Positions 1 through 11,900 are shown, numbered from the stretch's first letter. The stretch: DNA of 64,000 nt from Kryptolebias marmoratus (GCF_001649575.2 NC_051440.1:15267804-15331803), one strand, 5' to 3'. Notes: a model not told the origin generated them from the sequence alone. Numbers and translations: made by a program.

Positions 1-1960
1 CCCCCACTCCACCCTACCCCTTTTTTTGACTGTTTTCTTTAAAAAAAGAAACAAAAAGAACTTTAATTGAGCTCCTTCTCCTTCAGGCTGCTGTGTTGAC
101 TCGCTGCGCAGGTTTGCTTTACTTTTAATGAGATCGCCATGGCAACGGGCGAAGCCTCCTGGAAAGGCGACAGATGGTTCGTGTTTAAAACCTGAAGCTT
201 GGAGTTCGGGAAAAGATGGGAGCGGGGAAAAGTAACCGGATCCACTGAGTGTCCGGCAGCGCGGCCTTCCTGCAGCTCCTGTCATATTCAACCTGTCATC
301 TGACACCTCGGAGGGTCAAAGTCAGACAAACACACACATTTCCTCCTCAGAATCCGTAACAAAACAGCATCTTGTGGTTTGAAGCTGTAATCTAAGGTCT
401 GCAGCATGTCGTCGATGAATATTCAGGGACAACGAAGCTGCGCTCCTTGTTTTTTTGTATTTTAAATAATCTAAAAAAAAATGAATGTTGTTGCTTAGGA
501 TCTCCTAGAAGAGCTGTTTCTGTAGTTTCCTGTAATCTTTAACGGTGTGAAACTGGAGCCCTCTGAACCGAAGGCCGTCGGAGCGCCCCAGCTGTTCACA
601 TACAACTGTTTGCTCAGCCAACAGCCGCGGCGGTTCGACCGATTAACTGACTGTTGGCAAAGGGCGGCTGGAAGAAGAGCCGTGAGTCATTTGTTTGTTT
701 TTTTCTTCTTGAATGCTTCTCTTACACACGAGCCATGCAGGAAACTCGTTTTTTGCCGTGTTGACCCAAAATGGCGTCCACTCGTGCGGACGCTGTTTTC
801 ACGCCTACGATCGAAAAACTGCTTGACGCCGAAAGTAACAGTTCGGCTCGTTTGAAGCGGGTTCTGTGAAAAAGGTTATGAATCGACTTTTTACTTTAAG
901 TTCCACGACCGCAGGCATTCTTTTATACTCGTATTTCTTCCCCTAGTTTCAATCCCACTTCTCAACACTAGGTGGCGAGAGCGTCCGCGTTAACGACGTA
1001 TCAAAACGGCTAAAGACTCGTGTTTTTCTTTAATAATGCTTTTTCTCCCAGTTGGTAAACAATTTGTCACACAGTTAAAGTTTATTGTCAACAGGGTATG
1101 GATAAAGTGAAAAAAAAAAATATAAAATGATTATTTTTGGGCCACAGACTAAATGCAAGCCCGCTCAAAAAGCTCCATATCACCTAAATACCTGAAAAAT
1201 CTCCACTTTGGACAGAAAATCTATCCGTTTTTCCCACCAAAGACTGTATTTGTACATAGGCGTGCAGCGCAAAAGCAGCAAAACATCGCCAGGTTTTATT
1301 CAAATATCCAGAGCGGCGCAGCTCTGACCGGATTGACGGATCTAACGGCTAATGCTAGCGTGGCTAACTCCAGAATAGATTATTACCATTTTAAAATAAC
1401 TTTAATCTCCAAAAATAAAATAATTATAGCAGTTCTTACAAACACCATAGCTTTTACGCCACTGTTAATTTCACTTCATACGGTTATTTAAAAAATAATT
1501 CTTTATCTGGCCACTTCAGCTAGCAGCGCGAGCTAGCCATAGCGCTTCCACTGCAGCCAGGAGGACTTCACAACGATTCTGCTGGAAAAGCTAATAAAAG
1601 GCTTCAGGGTTTGTAAAACAGTATTAGCATGAATTGCCATGAATGTTTTGAAGCTAGAGTTGTTTTAGGATGCAATTTTTTTTTATTTTTTTTGGTCTTA
1701 GCCCAGTTTGAACTAGCGGTTAGCTCGCCAATCCAGTCTGAAAGAGCTGTCTGCAACAGGTGGGATGTTAATTATTCATATCCTTTCTGCAGAACTCCAT
1801 TTGAAAAGGTATGAACTGAGGACTTTTCACCTTTTTCTTCTTGACAGGGCAGGAAAGGCAACAAAAATCCAACTAAATATCCTCACTTTGGAGAAAACAA
1901 AGCAAGTAAACGCACACAAACAGCAAAAAAAATAAGACTTCTGTTAGGGCTGACTTTATA
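1..1960. other. Non-coding stretch, no gene seen
   Basis: AT-rich sequence with homopolymer runs. The open frames here (for example 547-855 and 1153-1491 on the plus strand) show no recognisable domain, no codon bias and no flanking splice sites. Between about 1330 and 1750 the words GCTAGC, GCTAAC and TTAGC recur, resembling the TAGC-rich arrays further along the window, so part of this may be old repeat. It lies beyond the 3' end of fam174b. Confidence 0.5.
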
Positions 1961-2145
1961 TCAATCTTCAGGCCTTTTCAAGCCGAAACGTTTTATGACC
2001 CGGAGGATATTTTTGTACTCTCTCCGTCTTGCCTCGGCGCTTTTGCCCATCGCTTCGTGGCGTTCCTCCGTCGACAAAGGAGCATTTGAACCAAACGGGT
2101 CGCGCTCGTAAAAAAAACTGGGGGTGTTGTTTGGCTGGCGTGACA
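1961..2145 (-). CDS. Unassigned terminal-exon candidate
   Basis: On the minus strand a 61-codon frame runs to a TGA at 1963-1961. At its upstream edge is a good splice acceptor (pyrimidine-rich, then TTTAG at 2151-2147), so the exon would begin at 2145 with two bases of a split codon. The encoded end is charged and protein-like: a stretch reading PSFFYERDPFG, then STEERHEAMGKSAEARRREY, then a basic tail ending GLKRPED. I do not recognise the family. No partner exon with a matching phase was found upstream in the window. It cannot be an alternative last exon of fam174b in this frame, because fam174b exon 2 leaves two bases, not one. It may be the last exon of an unknown gene, a retained fragment of one, or a chance frame. 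Confidence 0.3.
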
Positions 2146-2545
2146 CTAAAGTTGGATCAGGAGACGTCAGCGTTCTGAAAGGTTTGTGGTAAAAAAAAAT
2201 AAAACCAGAAGCATTCCGGGACTAAAACGTGAACTTAATTAACGCAAGAATGTCTGATCTGCAGCAGATATTAGCTCCTATTTCGTTTTTTTTGTTGTTG
2301 TTGAACTCTTCCTTGACACTTGGAACTGTTTATGACAGCCTGAATGTACTTTTCTGCCACAAAAACAAAAAAAATAAATAAATAAAACCCATAAAAGAAG
2401 CAAACAGAGAAACGTTTCAAGCCTTATTTTTTTCCCCTTTAAATGCTTCGAAGGAAGTTGTTTTTTATTCCGTCGTAAAGAGCCCCGGACAGGAACACAA
2501 AACATCTGGGCCAAACTTGTTTTCCACAAACATCTCCCCCCCAAA

Positions 2546-2606
2546 CAACAACAACAACCAAAAAAAAAAAAACATGTAACTTCTGTTTTTTTGGTTGTTG
2601 TTGTTT
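2546..2606. repeat. Local inverted repeat, AAC/GTT hairpin
   Basis: A left arm of (CAA)n followed by an A run (from 2546) is answered by a right arm of a T run followed by (GTT)n (2586-2606), separated by a short unique loop. The arms match over about 20 bases. It is a simple-sequence palindrome and could fold as RNA or DNA; no function is evident. Confidence 0.6.
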
Positions 2607-3220
2607 CTTTAAACGTCTTCACAGCTACAAGTCATTTTCTTTTACGAGGGGAAATTTGTGTAGTGAACAACTCCAAACCAATAAAAGTCCACAATTAGCG
2701 TTTTTACGGGAGTTTTCCGTGACTTTTACGCAACGTGAGACAAAAATAAAAGACTTTGAGCTCCTGGCCTGGAAAGCAACAGATCAGACACTGAAAAAAA
2801 ACCAACTTTTTCAATGATTTTTTTTTTTTTTAATCCACAATTTTATGTGTTTCTTTCACGATTACACAAAATATCTGAGGCTGAGTTTGATTTCTTCTAC
2901 TTGAATTGGTCCCCCTATATTTCTTTCATAAACATCTCTTTTTTTTTTTAATTTAACTGGTCCAATTTGTCTGAATTCCCGCTGTTGGGAGTGATACAAA
3001 CGGTTAATTTAACCAACCCGTTCAAGTAGGGAACCAAAAAAAAATCTGCTTTGTTCCTAAAAGATCGTGTTGACCCAACCTTAACGTGTCATCTCAACTT
3101 CAAGCATTAATATGAAGAAACCAACAACAAGACGAACTCGTTTAGCTAATGTGACCCGCGCTGCAAAACCAGTTATTCTTGAGTTATTACTTTTTTTTCC
3201 GAGTTTTATCGGTTTGGAGG

Positions 3221-3320
3221 GATCTCATCGGGAATTCCAGCTCTGTATTTAAAAGAAAGTGGGGCTTCCCAACGAGCCCACACATTATACGAAGGGATTT
3301 CCCAGCGCTATGGCAGCCAG
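3221..3320 (+). repeat. Dispersed repeat, copy 1 of 2
   Basis: The 27-base core at 3284-3310 (beginning ATTATACGAAGGG) reappears with one mismatch in reverse orientation at 61497-61523, and the preceding CATCGGGAATTCCAGCT resembles CATCAGGAATTTCAGCT of the other copy. Two copies almost 58 kb apart indicate an interspersed element. I do not recognise the family. Confidence 0.55.
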
Positions 3321-4162
3321 CAGAGAGAAATGGTGAATTAAAAGGCTTATCTCTGCCTGTTAGAAAACTAAATTAAAAAGCCAGATTAAGAAGATTAGCT
3401 GCCGTTTTAGTTACGTAAATCTCAATTGAGTAAAGATTCTATATTATATATTTTTTTTCTTGAGCTCATTACGACTCGTTTTTTCGATACTGGGTCACAG
3501 ATCTAAACTCAACGTGTTTCTGTCATGCAAAACACAATTATATTTAAGTTAATCCAACATGTGCTTTATGTTGTTTTTGTTTTTTTGAGTGTAACAAGTC
3601 ATCCAGGCTGATGGAAAAGGGATTCATTAAAAAAAAACAACACATAATTACATCATTTGGTTCACATACACTGGTTCTGTCAGACATCCGTGCACACTTA
3701 TAGATACTTTTTGTATTATACAGCAAAAATAAAACTAATCCGGGACGTTTACACAGTTTGGATCGTAGCTATTATTGCTTTGATGGCGGTTAAATATTTT
3801 ATTTGTGGTCAACTAAATTAACTAAATCAATTTTTTCCAGTTTCAACCATCGAAGTCGCCTTTACTTTCAGAAAATGACCTCCTGGGAAACTGCAAGATT
3901 AAAAAAACAGCAACAAACACATAAAACAGCACATTTACGTTGGAGAATCTCGTAAAAGTCCCGCTCGACGTCAACTAGCAGCCATTAACGAGCGCGATGG
4001 CTGTTCGTTTCGCACGCAGTAAGTCCGATTTCAGGATGTCGACTCGCTCCGCATTCATCGGAACCCACATCCTGACAGGATCCAGGAGCTTCGGGGCGAG
4101 TTTGTCGCAGCTAAATGAGGCTGGATCGGACAACAATGAAGAAAAATTACATGAATTCTCCC

Positions 4163-4168
4163 TTTATT
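4163..4168 (-). terminator. Candidate fam174b poly(A) signal
   Basis: TTTATT on the plus strand reads AATAAA on the minus strand, about 330 bases past the fam174b stop codon. It is followed downstream on the minus strand by a T- and GT-rich tract that could serve as the downstream element. Other AATAAA matches exist further along, so the true 3' end is not fixed. Confidence 0.35.
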
Positions 4169-4496
4169 CAGAAAGGACAGAAGCCTTTAACGATGAAGCG
4201 GTTAGTACATAAACATGAGATTTGGTTTAGTTCAAAATAAAGTTTATAAACCTCACTGGATTCCTGATCAAGTTGCAAATGACAACTGAAGGAAGGCTCG
4301 GAGCCTTAGGGTGACGGGAGACTTCGCTGGGACAGTGGACGATCCGATCAAACGGCAGCGTTCGCTTCGGTCCAGATCAAAACGAGCAGCGCACGCCGCT
4401 GACGCCGCGTAAAAAACAAAAACACCAAACACCGAACATCACGTGACTTGCAGCGAGGATGAACAGAAGAGGGGCTCCAGACGTCCTCCCTGAGGT

Positions 4497-6382
4497 TCAC
4501 CTGCAACGAGAGGAGAAGCTCCGAGTTAGTCTGAGGTTCGATCCGTCGGCACGAGGCTGGAATGCCAGGTAAACAGGACGCCGTGTTTTCCTTTCAGGAA
4601 GTGCCTCTGTGTGTGTGTGTGTGTGTCAGAGAACAATGGAAAGAGCGGAAGGGTGAAGCCTTGAGTCAACACGAGAGTCGGAGAGAAACTGTTTCCTTTG
4701 AACAGTTTGTTTCTCTGACAGGAACCGGCCATCTGCACTCACGCAGAGAGCCACAGTTCGGCTTTTCCGACGTGACGAAAAAAGGCCACGAGCGACGGAC
4801 ATCTAACCTGTCGCAGATGGCTCTTTAAAGACGTCTCGGTTTGGAGAAACCGAGCCAGCGGCCCGAAGGGAACGACACGAAACTCAAGGGTTTTCTCAGT
4901 TCGCAAAATAAGCTTTTCTTGCAGTTACTTTTGAAGTTATTCACAAATAAAGGCAGTCGCAGTTAGCTGTAGCACTTCCAGCAGGAACATCGGGGTATTT
5001 GTTGTTACAAAATAGCCGTGAAAAAGGGCAAAAAAAATAACAAAAAGGGCAAAAAAGGGCAAAAATGCTAAAAGGAGGAGCCGCTCGTTCTGGAACCAAC
5101 CAACCTGTATTTGACGTCGAACAGGGTGGAGTCGTCCTCGTCGTCGTTCTCCTCGTTAAGCGGCGCCATCTCCACGCGCTCCGCCGGCGTGGTGATTATG
5201 TCATATTTTCGAGTTTTCCTGATCCTCCTGCCGGATCTGTGGGACGGAGAACACGAGAACAAAACAAACAAATTCAATTAATTTAATAAATCTGGAGTTT
5301 GTGCAGCTCTGTTATAATCAAACAGTCACGGAGCTTAAAGGGGACGCTACACGCAATGATGAGGTGTCACGTCAGAGTATCTGTTGTTAATGACTCTCAG
5401 CTACTACCACACCAAATCGAAGCGGAATATCTGTAAAATAAACTGGGTTAAAACCATTTCTGCGTTGGCTAATGTGGATTAGCTGTGGTGGCCATGTTCA
5501 ATTGGAATGACTTCAAAAGTGAAACAGTTGTAAATGAACATCCAATGATTGATTACTGAATGTTTCATTAAAATCCGTCCAGTGGCTCATGAGATATTTT
5601 GCTAACAGACAGATAGAGACGACTCTTAACAGTTAACGCTAAAGTTTTAGGTAATAATCAAGCACAATGAGTAGTGCTTGGAGTATGTGATGTGGATGAC
5701 TATCAGCTACAACCACACCAGATTTTAGGTCAACATCTGTGAAACCGACTGAATTTTTGCCGTTTTTGTGTTTTTTAAGGTCGTCTGGCTGTGGCAGCCA
5801 TCTTGAATCCGGCTGACTCCAAAGGCTAATCAGTTTTAGATCTACAAGCAAAGATTACTTCTTCAGAATTTCATTAAAATCCGTTCAGTGGTTCAAGAGA
5901 TATTTTGCTAACAGACGATCTGCGCACGCACAGCTGTAACCGTGACAACAACGGACTTCACTCTGATGCAAAGTCCCACAAACTGATCTTTAACTGGAGA
6001 TTTCCATAATCCATCATCTCCAGTTGCACAATTACGCATGCGCAGAAACAGACGTTAGTCGTTTTTGTTGTTTGTTTTTTCTATCCTACTCCCCTCCAGG
6101 TGCTCCTCACCTGATCACCTTGACGACCAGGCACGTGATGAGAGCCGCGGTCAGCACGAAGATGAAGATGACGATGTTCTTCAGGGCGGGCAGATGCGCC
6201 ATCAGCGGGGAGATCCGGGAGGTGCTGGCGCTGGTGCCGTTCGCCGCCGGCTCGGCGGTGATGGAGGCGGCGGTGATGGAGGTGGAGTTGGACGGCGCCG
6301 CGGCGGGCGGAGGGGTGAGCGGCTCGGCGCTGACCCGCCAGAGAGCCGCGGAAAGAAAAGTCAGGAGCAGGCCGGCCGTCAT
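4497..6382 (-). CDS. fam174b: Fam174b, small type I membrane protein
   Basis: Three coding exons on the minus strand: 6382-6111, 5236-5105 and 4500-4497. All junctions are GT-AG, and the last exon supplies one base plus the TGA stop. The 135-residue product starts with a signal peptide (about 1-19) and has a Pro/Ser/Thr/Ala-rich luminal segment with two sequons (N32-S-T, N48-G-T). A single transmembrane helix follows (about 70-87), then a basic stop-transfer and a short cytoplasmic tail containing [14 protein letters not shown] and an acidic DDEDD patch, ending KYR. This layout and tail are characteristic of FAM174B (human protein about 159 residues). Human FAM174B has been linked to Golgi integrity; the biochemical role is poorly defined. 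Position next to chd2 and rgma supports orthology. A (TG)n tract lies about 30 bases upstream of the ATG. Confidence 0.9.
4605..4627. repeat. (GT)n microsatellite
   Basis: About ten GT units inside fam174b intron 2. Simple sequence only. Confidence 0.85.
5367..5620 (+). repeat. Dispersed repeat, AACAGACAG family
   Basis: Contains the string TTTTGCTAACAGACAG preceded by CCAGTGGCTCATGAGATA, a mid-section mentioning GTGGTGGCCAT, and a start resembling CTCAGCTACTACCACACCAAA. The same ordered words occur at 5660-5930, 49225-49440 and, reversed, at 8745-8960, 37448-37630 and 59060-59800. It is a multi-copy fish element whose class I cannot name. It lies in fam174b intron 1. Confidence 0.7.
5660..5930 (+). 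repeat. Dispersed repeat, AACAGACAG family
   Basis: Second, tandemly placed copy in fam174b intron 1: ATCAGCTACAACCACACCAGA, GGCTGTGGCAGCCATCTTGA, then TCAGTGGTTCAAGAGATA and TTTTGCTAACAGACGA. Divergent from the neighbouring copy, so probably separate insertions or an old duplication. Confidence 0.7.
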
Positions 6383-6800
6383 GGTGCCGGGATGAGAAAT
6401 AACGAGTTGGTCTGTGTGTGTGTGTGTGTGTGTGTGTGCGTAGCTTCTCCCCCGGTCCGTCGGTGAGACGCGCCGGCAGCTGTCACATCATAACACCTAC
6501 GGCTTATTCGGTGCCCAACGTCGCTCTTTACGCACGCGAAAAAAGCGCAAAAACATCCATTTTGTTCTTTTTTCTTCTTCTTCTTCTTCTCCCTCCCTGC
6601 TCCTCCGAGCGTCCGTTAAAAGATGAAGCCGAGCAGAAAGTGTCCCTCCCCTGTAGGTGAGTGGCAGCCGTCCCTTCCCGACCGCACAGATGAGGCTTAA
6701 TCCGCCTCCGGAAGCGCTCCGCGGGGCCGGCCCTCCGCTCCGCGCGAGCTGGATCAGATAAAGCGGGCTGGTGCTGCCTTCAGGGAACTCACGGACGTCC
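6383..6800 (-). promoter_or_regulatory. fam174b: fam174b 5' UTR and promoter region
   Basis: GC- and CpG-rich sequence directly upstream of the fam174b ATG, with a perfect (TG)13 tract at 6413-6438 (CA on the gene strand) and CpG-dense blocks around 6660-6780. The transcription start cannot be placed from sequence alone. Confidence 0.5.
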
Positions 6801-7008
6801 CAGCTCCGGCTGAGCTGGAGCCACAGCGGGCAGGACGTTTGGCTGCCTCTTTTAGAAGCTGGTGTTTGATTAAGGGTTTTGGAGAAACCTACCTTAACAG
6901 TGACACAAAAAACACTAACTTAAAATAAATAAATAAACTAATCAAACAATAAACCTACAAAAACGGACTGTCTTTGAAGTTAACCCTGTTTCAATGGAAG
7001 TATCTTAC

Positions 7009-7445
7009 CCCTGGAAAAATTATGGAATCACCCCTATTGGAGGATGTGCTTTCAATTCTTTATATTTGTATATAAATAAAATAAATCACAGACATGCTTC
7101 AGAACTATCATTTTTCAAAATTCCAACATTCTGGCGTTAAGAAACAATAAAAAAACGAAACAAATGGAATTGTTGTAGTCAGTCACAGATCTAGTAGAGG
7201 AAAAAAATGACGTTATCATGGTGTAATACTCAGTAATCACTCCGTTATAGTACAAACACCTGCGTCAGATTAAACCTGAGAATTAGTCCTCACTTAAAAC
7301 GGAGCACCCAGAAAGCAGACTGGCTCCAACACCAGAGATGTCATCTGCAGCAAAGGAGAGGATTAGGAAACTTCTTCTAGAAGGTAAAATCATCACGAGA
7401 TGTTGGTTGTTTCCAGTCAGCTGGGTGTAAAATCTGGGCCTGGGA
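7009..7445 (+). mobile_element. Tc1/mariner-like relic, 5' part
   Basis: Begins with CTGGAAAAATTATGGAATCA, the characteristic outer sequence of a fish Tc1-like family. At 7338 a frame starts MSSAAKERIRKLLLEGK, matching the N-terminal helix-turn-helix of the transposase. The frame is then broken, and further pieces resembling DVGC and KIW appear in another frame. The catalytic DDE part is absent. It is a dead, truncated copy. Confidence 0.7.
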
Positions 7446-7699
7446 CGCTTACAGGCGGACCAAGGAAGACGTCAAAAATTCGACACCACGTCCTCAGATT
7501 GCAGAATGAAGTAAACGTGGATTTATTCATTTGTTTATTTTGCTTCCTACGCTGGCTCTGCATCGGATCAGCGGTTCTCAAACTTGTCAGACTAAGTACC
7601 ATCTTGGAAAACACGGAGCTCCACAGGTACTAACATGACAGTAGTAGTAGTAGTACGACCCTGTAGCTACTCTGCCTGCGTTAGTCGGTGAGTTGGAAG

Positions 7700-8331
7700 C
7701 AGTGGTGGACAGTAACGGAGTACATTTACTTGATTACTGTACTTAAGTACATTTTTCGAGAATCTTTACTTTACTTGAGTAATTTTTTTTGGGGGGGGCG
7801 GAACTTACAACTTTCACTCCACTACATTTCAAAATCAAATATTGTACTTTTGACTCCACTACATTTCTAGGAAGCTAGTCGTTACTTCGTGGTAATAGAT
7901 TCCACCTTAAACCTCTATTCCATAGTGAAAGTGGGAGGAGAATCAAGACTCTCTGGTTTGGTGTGTTTTTAGACAAAAAATCCTTATTTTTGTGGCATTT
8001 TTAGGCTTAAGTTCTTTACAGGTGGTGTAGAAGTTGCAGCAGAGGGGTTCTACGCGTCAACGCTTCAGGTGGTTTCTGAAAGTTACAAGGTTCTGCAAAT
8101 TACTCAGCAACATACTGATATTAGAAAAATTTATTTGTATTTTTGAATACTTAAGTACTTTTAAATGCATGAACTTTTGAATACTTAAGTATTTTCAAAA
8201 GTGAGTACTTCAGTATTTTAACTTGAGTACATTTTTGACCGAGCAACTTTTACTTGTAGTTGAGTAAGATTTGACCATGAGTATCAATACTTTTACTCAA
8301 GTACTATAGTTGAGTACTTCGTCCACCACTG
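7700..8331. mobile_element. hAT-like MITE, 632 bp
   Basis: Terminal inverted repeats CAGTGGTGGAC (7700) and GTCCACCACTG (ending 8331) bound an element rich in AAGTAC/GTACTT words. Flanking 8-mers GTTGGAAG (7692-7699) and GTTAGAAG (8332-8339) differ at one base, as expected for an aged 8-bp target duplication of the hAT superfamily. No transposase frame; non-autonomous. Confidence 0.8.
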
Positions 8332-10440
8332 GTTAGAAGCTGAAAAAGGTTTGGATGTTTGTTCCGATCCAAAGCCAGCAGGTGGCAGCACACAGCAATA
8401 ATAATTATTATAATAATTATATTAATCCTGCAGCATGGAGATCAGAACATCCAGCACCGTCTGAGATGACCTTCAACATTATGACTACATTTGTTAGATT
8501 AATAATCTAATGGTCATTTGTTTACTTTAAAGCATGTGTGTCATGTTGAAAATGTTCAGATTTTTTTTTAAACGAGTAAAGAATTCTCCAACACGTTTCC
8601 TCTCAGTGTTCTTGGTTGTCTTGTTTCTTGTTTAACTTATTTTCAACACAAGAGGAGCAACCTTTTTTCATTTCCTCCTAAAGGAAAACCAAATCTTCAG
8701 CTGAACATGTCTTGTAATATTCTGTCTGTTTGGCTGAAATTCAGCAAAATATCTCATGAGCCGCTGAATAGATTTGACGGAGGCTTTCGGGAAGCGATCA
8801 CCTGGTGTCTGTCCTCAACCCAGTTCAAAATGGCCGACAAAAAAATGGCTTCAACTCAGTCAGTTTTACAGATGCTGAGCTAAAACACGGTGTGGTGGTA
8901 GCTGAGAGTCATCCACAACACAACTCAAGTGCTGACAGAGCTCGCAAATTTGCACGAGACTGAGAATAACCTCATTTCCGCAGCAAAGGCATTCATTGTT
9001 CTGTTCCTGTTATTGCCTCTTGTCACTAGAGGGCGCTGCTGTGGCAGCGCAGCTCAGAGGAGACCTCGTTAAAGAAAATTTAAAAAGTAAGGTCCAGAAG
9101 ATACGAGACATCGTCGTGTTATTTAACGCTGATAACGTCCGTTTCATCACAACCGCCACAACACAAGGTCCAACCAAGATGGCTGTAACTTTCCCCCCAC
9201 CCTTCTCATCACGAGATGACCTTTGAACTCTGGCCTGAAACGCATTCCTCCGAGAAATGCCAGACCTCTCCTAAAGTTGGCCTGCAATCATTTGGTTCAA
9301 CTTCTACACAAACAAACATGCTATCATTCTTTTCATCCTCATGTTTTATACTTTTATTTTTAACTTTCCTCTTGGTTTAACATTCATGTCAGTTATCCAC
9401 AGAGTTGTCCGCGGACCCACCGACAGCCTGCGTTTGTCCCGTAGAGTGAAAGAGCCGACACAGGAAGACAGGCAGCTGCTGTCGAGCGGTGCCAGGGGTG
9501 AGCTAATGTTTAACAGAAACGCCTCCGTGTGAAACCGAACGCCCAAGAATGCAAACCTGGCCACCCGCTGCTGGTGCTGGCGCTGTCTGAGAGCAAGTCA
9601 GACTGCTTCGGGGAGAAAAAAAACACAGACTGCATCTGTGTCGTGCTCTTTAAACAAAGACGTGTCCACGTTTGCCACAGAGCCCTATGACCGTAAAGTG
9701 TCCCAAACCCAGGAAGCTTTCGATCACTAACTTATAATGACCAAAACTTGTTATGTTGGTTCCACTTTTTAAATTTTTTTTATTTACAGCAGCTGCACCC
9801 TGTTGTCGCCCAATATAACACAGTTTCCATTCCGAACCCATCCAGATTTGTTCAACAGTGGCCCCCAGTTCAAACAGTAAGGGCCCTCATCGGGGCCGCT
9901 GCGTCATCGCTATTAGCATGCGGCGCGAGCGCAGTCAGTCAGAGCGCTCGCTCTTCACCCGTGGAGTCCATGTTGGTCAGGGCTTTGCAGGGGGCTCTGC
10001 TGTTGCTGGGCTGTGGATCTTTTTAAAGAAATCTTCCCCCGGCCTGCGTGTGCGCCCTGCCCCGTCGTGATCTGATTGGCCGGCGGGAGGAGGGGGGAGG
10101 GGGGAGGAGATTCCAGAGGGGTCTCCACAGACTGTTCAACAAAGGCTGCTCTGACTGACCGCTCCACCAAGTCTGCCTCTCTAGTCGCTGGAACACTGAC
10201 GCTTAAGTCCTTTTTGGTACACAGCTCTAACTGCGTAACCATATTACTTATATGGAAATATGGGCTTTTATTTTGAAAGTAACGCCTTATTAAAAGCACA
10301 ACTTACAACAGGGAGTGGCGCATGCGCTCTGGCAGCCTATTTATAATACGATTATAATACCTGCCTTTGTGTTGAACCGCGTGTCAACTTCCTGTTCAGT
10401 TTCCAGAACAAAGGGATAAGGGCTTCTGCTGCTTTTGAAA
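8332..10440. other. Intergenic stretch, repeats only
   Basis: No gene seen. Contains one reversed dispersed repeat copy (8745-8960). The frames at 8996-9226, 9748-10070 and 9955-10299 show no domain. A GC-rich patch at about 9880-10140 contains GGGAGGAGGGG runs but no splice or coding signal I trust. Confidence 0.5.
8745..8960 (-). repeat. Dispersed repeat, AACAGACAG family
   Basis: Reverse-orientation copy: GCAAAATATCTCATGAG at the left, AAAATGGCCGAC in the middle, then GTGTGGTGGTAGCTGAGAGT at the right. Same family as 5367-5620. Confidence 0.65.
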
Positions 10441-10449
10441 AGCCAGGAT

Positions 10450-11345
10450 GTGATCTGGACCAATTCGCTGGAAGAGAAGAAAATTAGGCCACATCTCTTT
10501 TGGCTCCCTGTCGAATTCAGAGCAGAGTTTAAAATCTCACGTCTAACAGTTAAAGCTCTCGACGAACCAAGCTCCGTCTTATATTAGAGATCTTATTGCT
10601 CCATGTTTCTCCTAACAGAGCACTTCGTTTACTTGTGGTTCCTAGAGTTTCTAAAATGGGAGCTTTCGGTTCTCAGGCTCGTCTCTTGTTGAACCAACCT
10701 CCAGTTTCTGTCCGTGAGGCTGATACCCTGTCTACTTTTAAAACTAGACCGAAATCATTCCCTTCCGATAAATCCTACAGTTAGGGTTGGCTTGGGTTTC
10801 CTGAGCCATCCCTTAGTTCTGCTGCTATAGATTTAGAAGCTGGTGGACACATTTCTTCACTCTGCTGTCTCTCCATGTTTATACATGCATTTATTGCTGT
10901 CATTACCTGTGTTTTTTTTTTTCTCCCTCAATAATAACCACACCTGGACCAGTCCTTCCTTATTCGTCTGTCTCTTTCCCGTCCTCTAACCCCAGCCATC
11001 TGAGGCAGATGGCCGCCCATCCTGAGCCCGGTTCTGCTTCTGCTGGAAGTTTCTTCCAGCTAATTGTTCCTTTCCACTGTCGCCAGCGTGGTTGCAAAGA
11101 AGAGAGGCAACAAGAAGATTCAACACAATCTGCTGGCTTCCTTAGTTAACTTTTACTAATTGGTATTTCTTAATATACTGACTGTGATTGTGTTGCATTA
11201 TAATAAAATTAAATTGACCCCAAATGGATTTGAATCTGGATCTGAATTGGGTTTTACATTTGGACTTGTTCTGCTTTCTTTTGTAAAGTGACCTGAGATG
11301 ACTTGTTGTGAGTCAGTGCTGTTTAAACTGAATTCAAACTGAATT
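10450..11345 (+). mobile_element. LINE 3' end relic (L2-like)
   Basis: From about 10495 a frame reads LFWLPVEFRAEFKI, matching the LHWLPV..R..FKI motif of the C-terminal end of L2-type reverse transcriptases, then SRLTVKALDEPSS. Downstream are the typical fish LINE 3' UTR words (GGCAGATGGCCGCCCATCCT, CTGGAAGTTTCTTCC, CTGTCGCC) and an AT-rich tail of GAATTGAATT type near 11330-11345. The frame is disrupted, and only the 3' end is present. Confidence 0.7.
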
Positions 11346-11539
11346 GAATTCAGACTTCTTGATGTTTTCAGCTGGTGAGGGTTAAAGAGTCTGAGATCCT
11401 GAGAAATAAGAGTGGAGCTACTGAATGACTCAGAAGGCCTAAACAAAGACCAAATCCACAGGGTTTTTCCCCCCTGTATTGTAGAGCGTGTGACAATATC
11501 CCAAATACGACTAAGACTTGAGTGTAAATAAAAGTGTTT

Positions 11540-11900
11540 ACCTTCACCTACGGTCATGAACTTTGGGTAGTAACTGAAAGAACGAGACTGCGGATACAGG
11601 CGGCTGAAATGAGTTTGGTTATCCGGGAGGGACTCGGAGTAGAGCCACCACTCCTCCACATCGAGAGGAGCCAGTTGAGGTGGCAAGGACGCCCCAGGGA
11701 CGTCTCCCTATAGGAAGGTGTTCCGGGCATGTCCAACTGGCCTCAGACCCAGGGGCAGGACCCGGGACACGCTGGAGAGACCATGTCTCTCGACTGCCCT
11801 GGGAACGCCTCGGAATCCTCCCGGAAGAGCTGGAAGAGGTGGCTCAAGCTGTTGCCCCCGTGACTCTGGAACAAGCGTCAGATAATGGAAAACGCAAATG
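11540..11900 (+). mobile_element. Non-LTR reverse transcriptase C-terminal fragment
   Basis: Broken frames encode the common fish retroelement tail: IERSQLRW near 11657, then GTRWRDHVSRLPWERLGI and PEELEEVAQ up to about 11850. A frame break separates the two parts. It is a degraded copy between two inverted LINE 3' ends. Confidence 0.65.

Larger units (their letters stand above)
2146..4162. other. Non-coding flank downstream of fam174b
   Basis: No gene seen. The stretch has many A and T runs and a near-perfect local inverted repeat (about 2546-2606) built from AAC/GTT triplets and A/T runs. It also holds a fragment shared with 61440-61600 (listed separately). The plus-strand frame at 3997-4212 has no recognisable homology. 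Confidence 0.45.

Noticed and set aside
3997..4212. Plus-strand 71-codon frame starting MAVRFARSKS
   Set aside because: No homology recognised, no promoter or splice context, and it overlaps the likely fam174b 3' UTR in antisense.
11198..11686. Minus-strand 162-codon frame
   Set aside because: Spans the tail of one LINE relic and part of another; chance frame in repeats.
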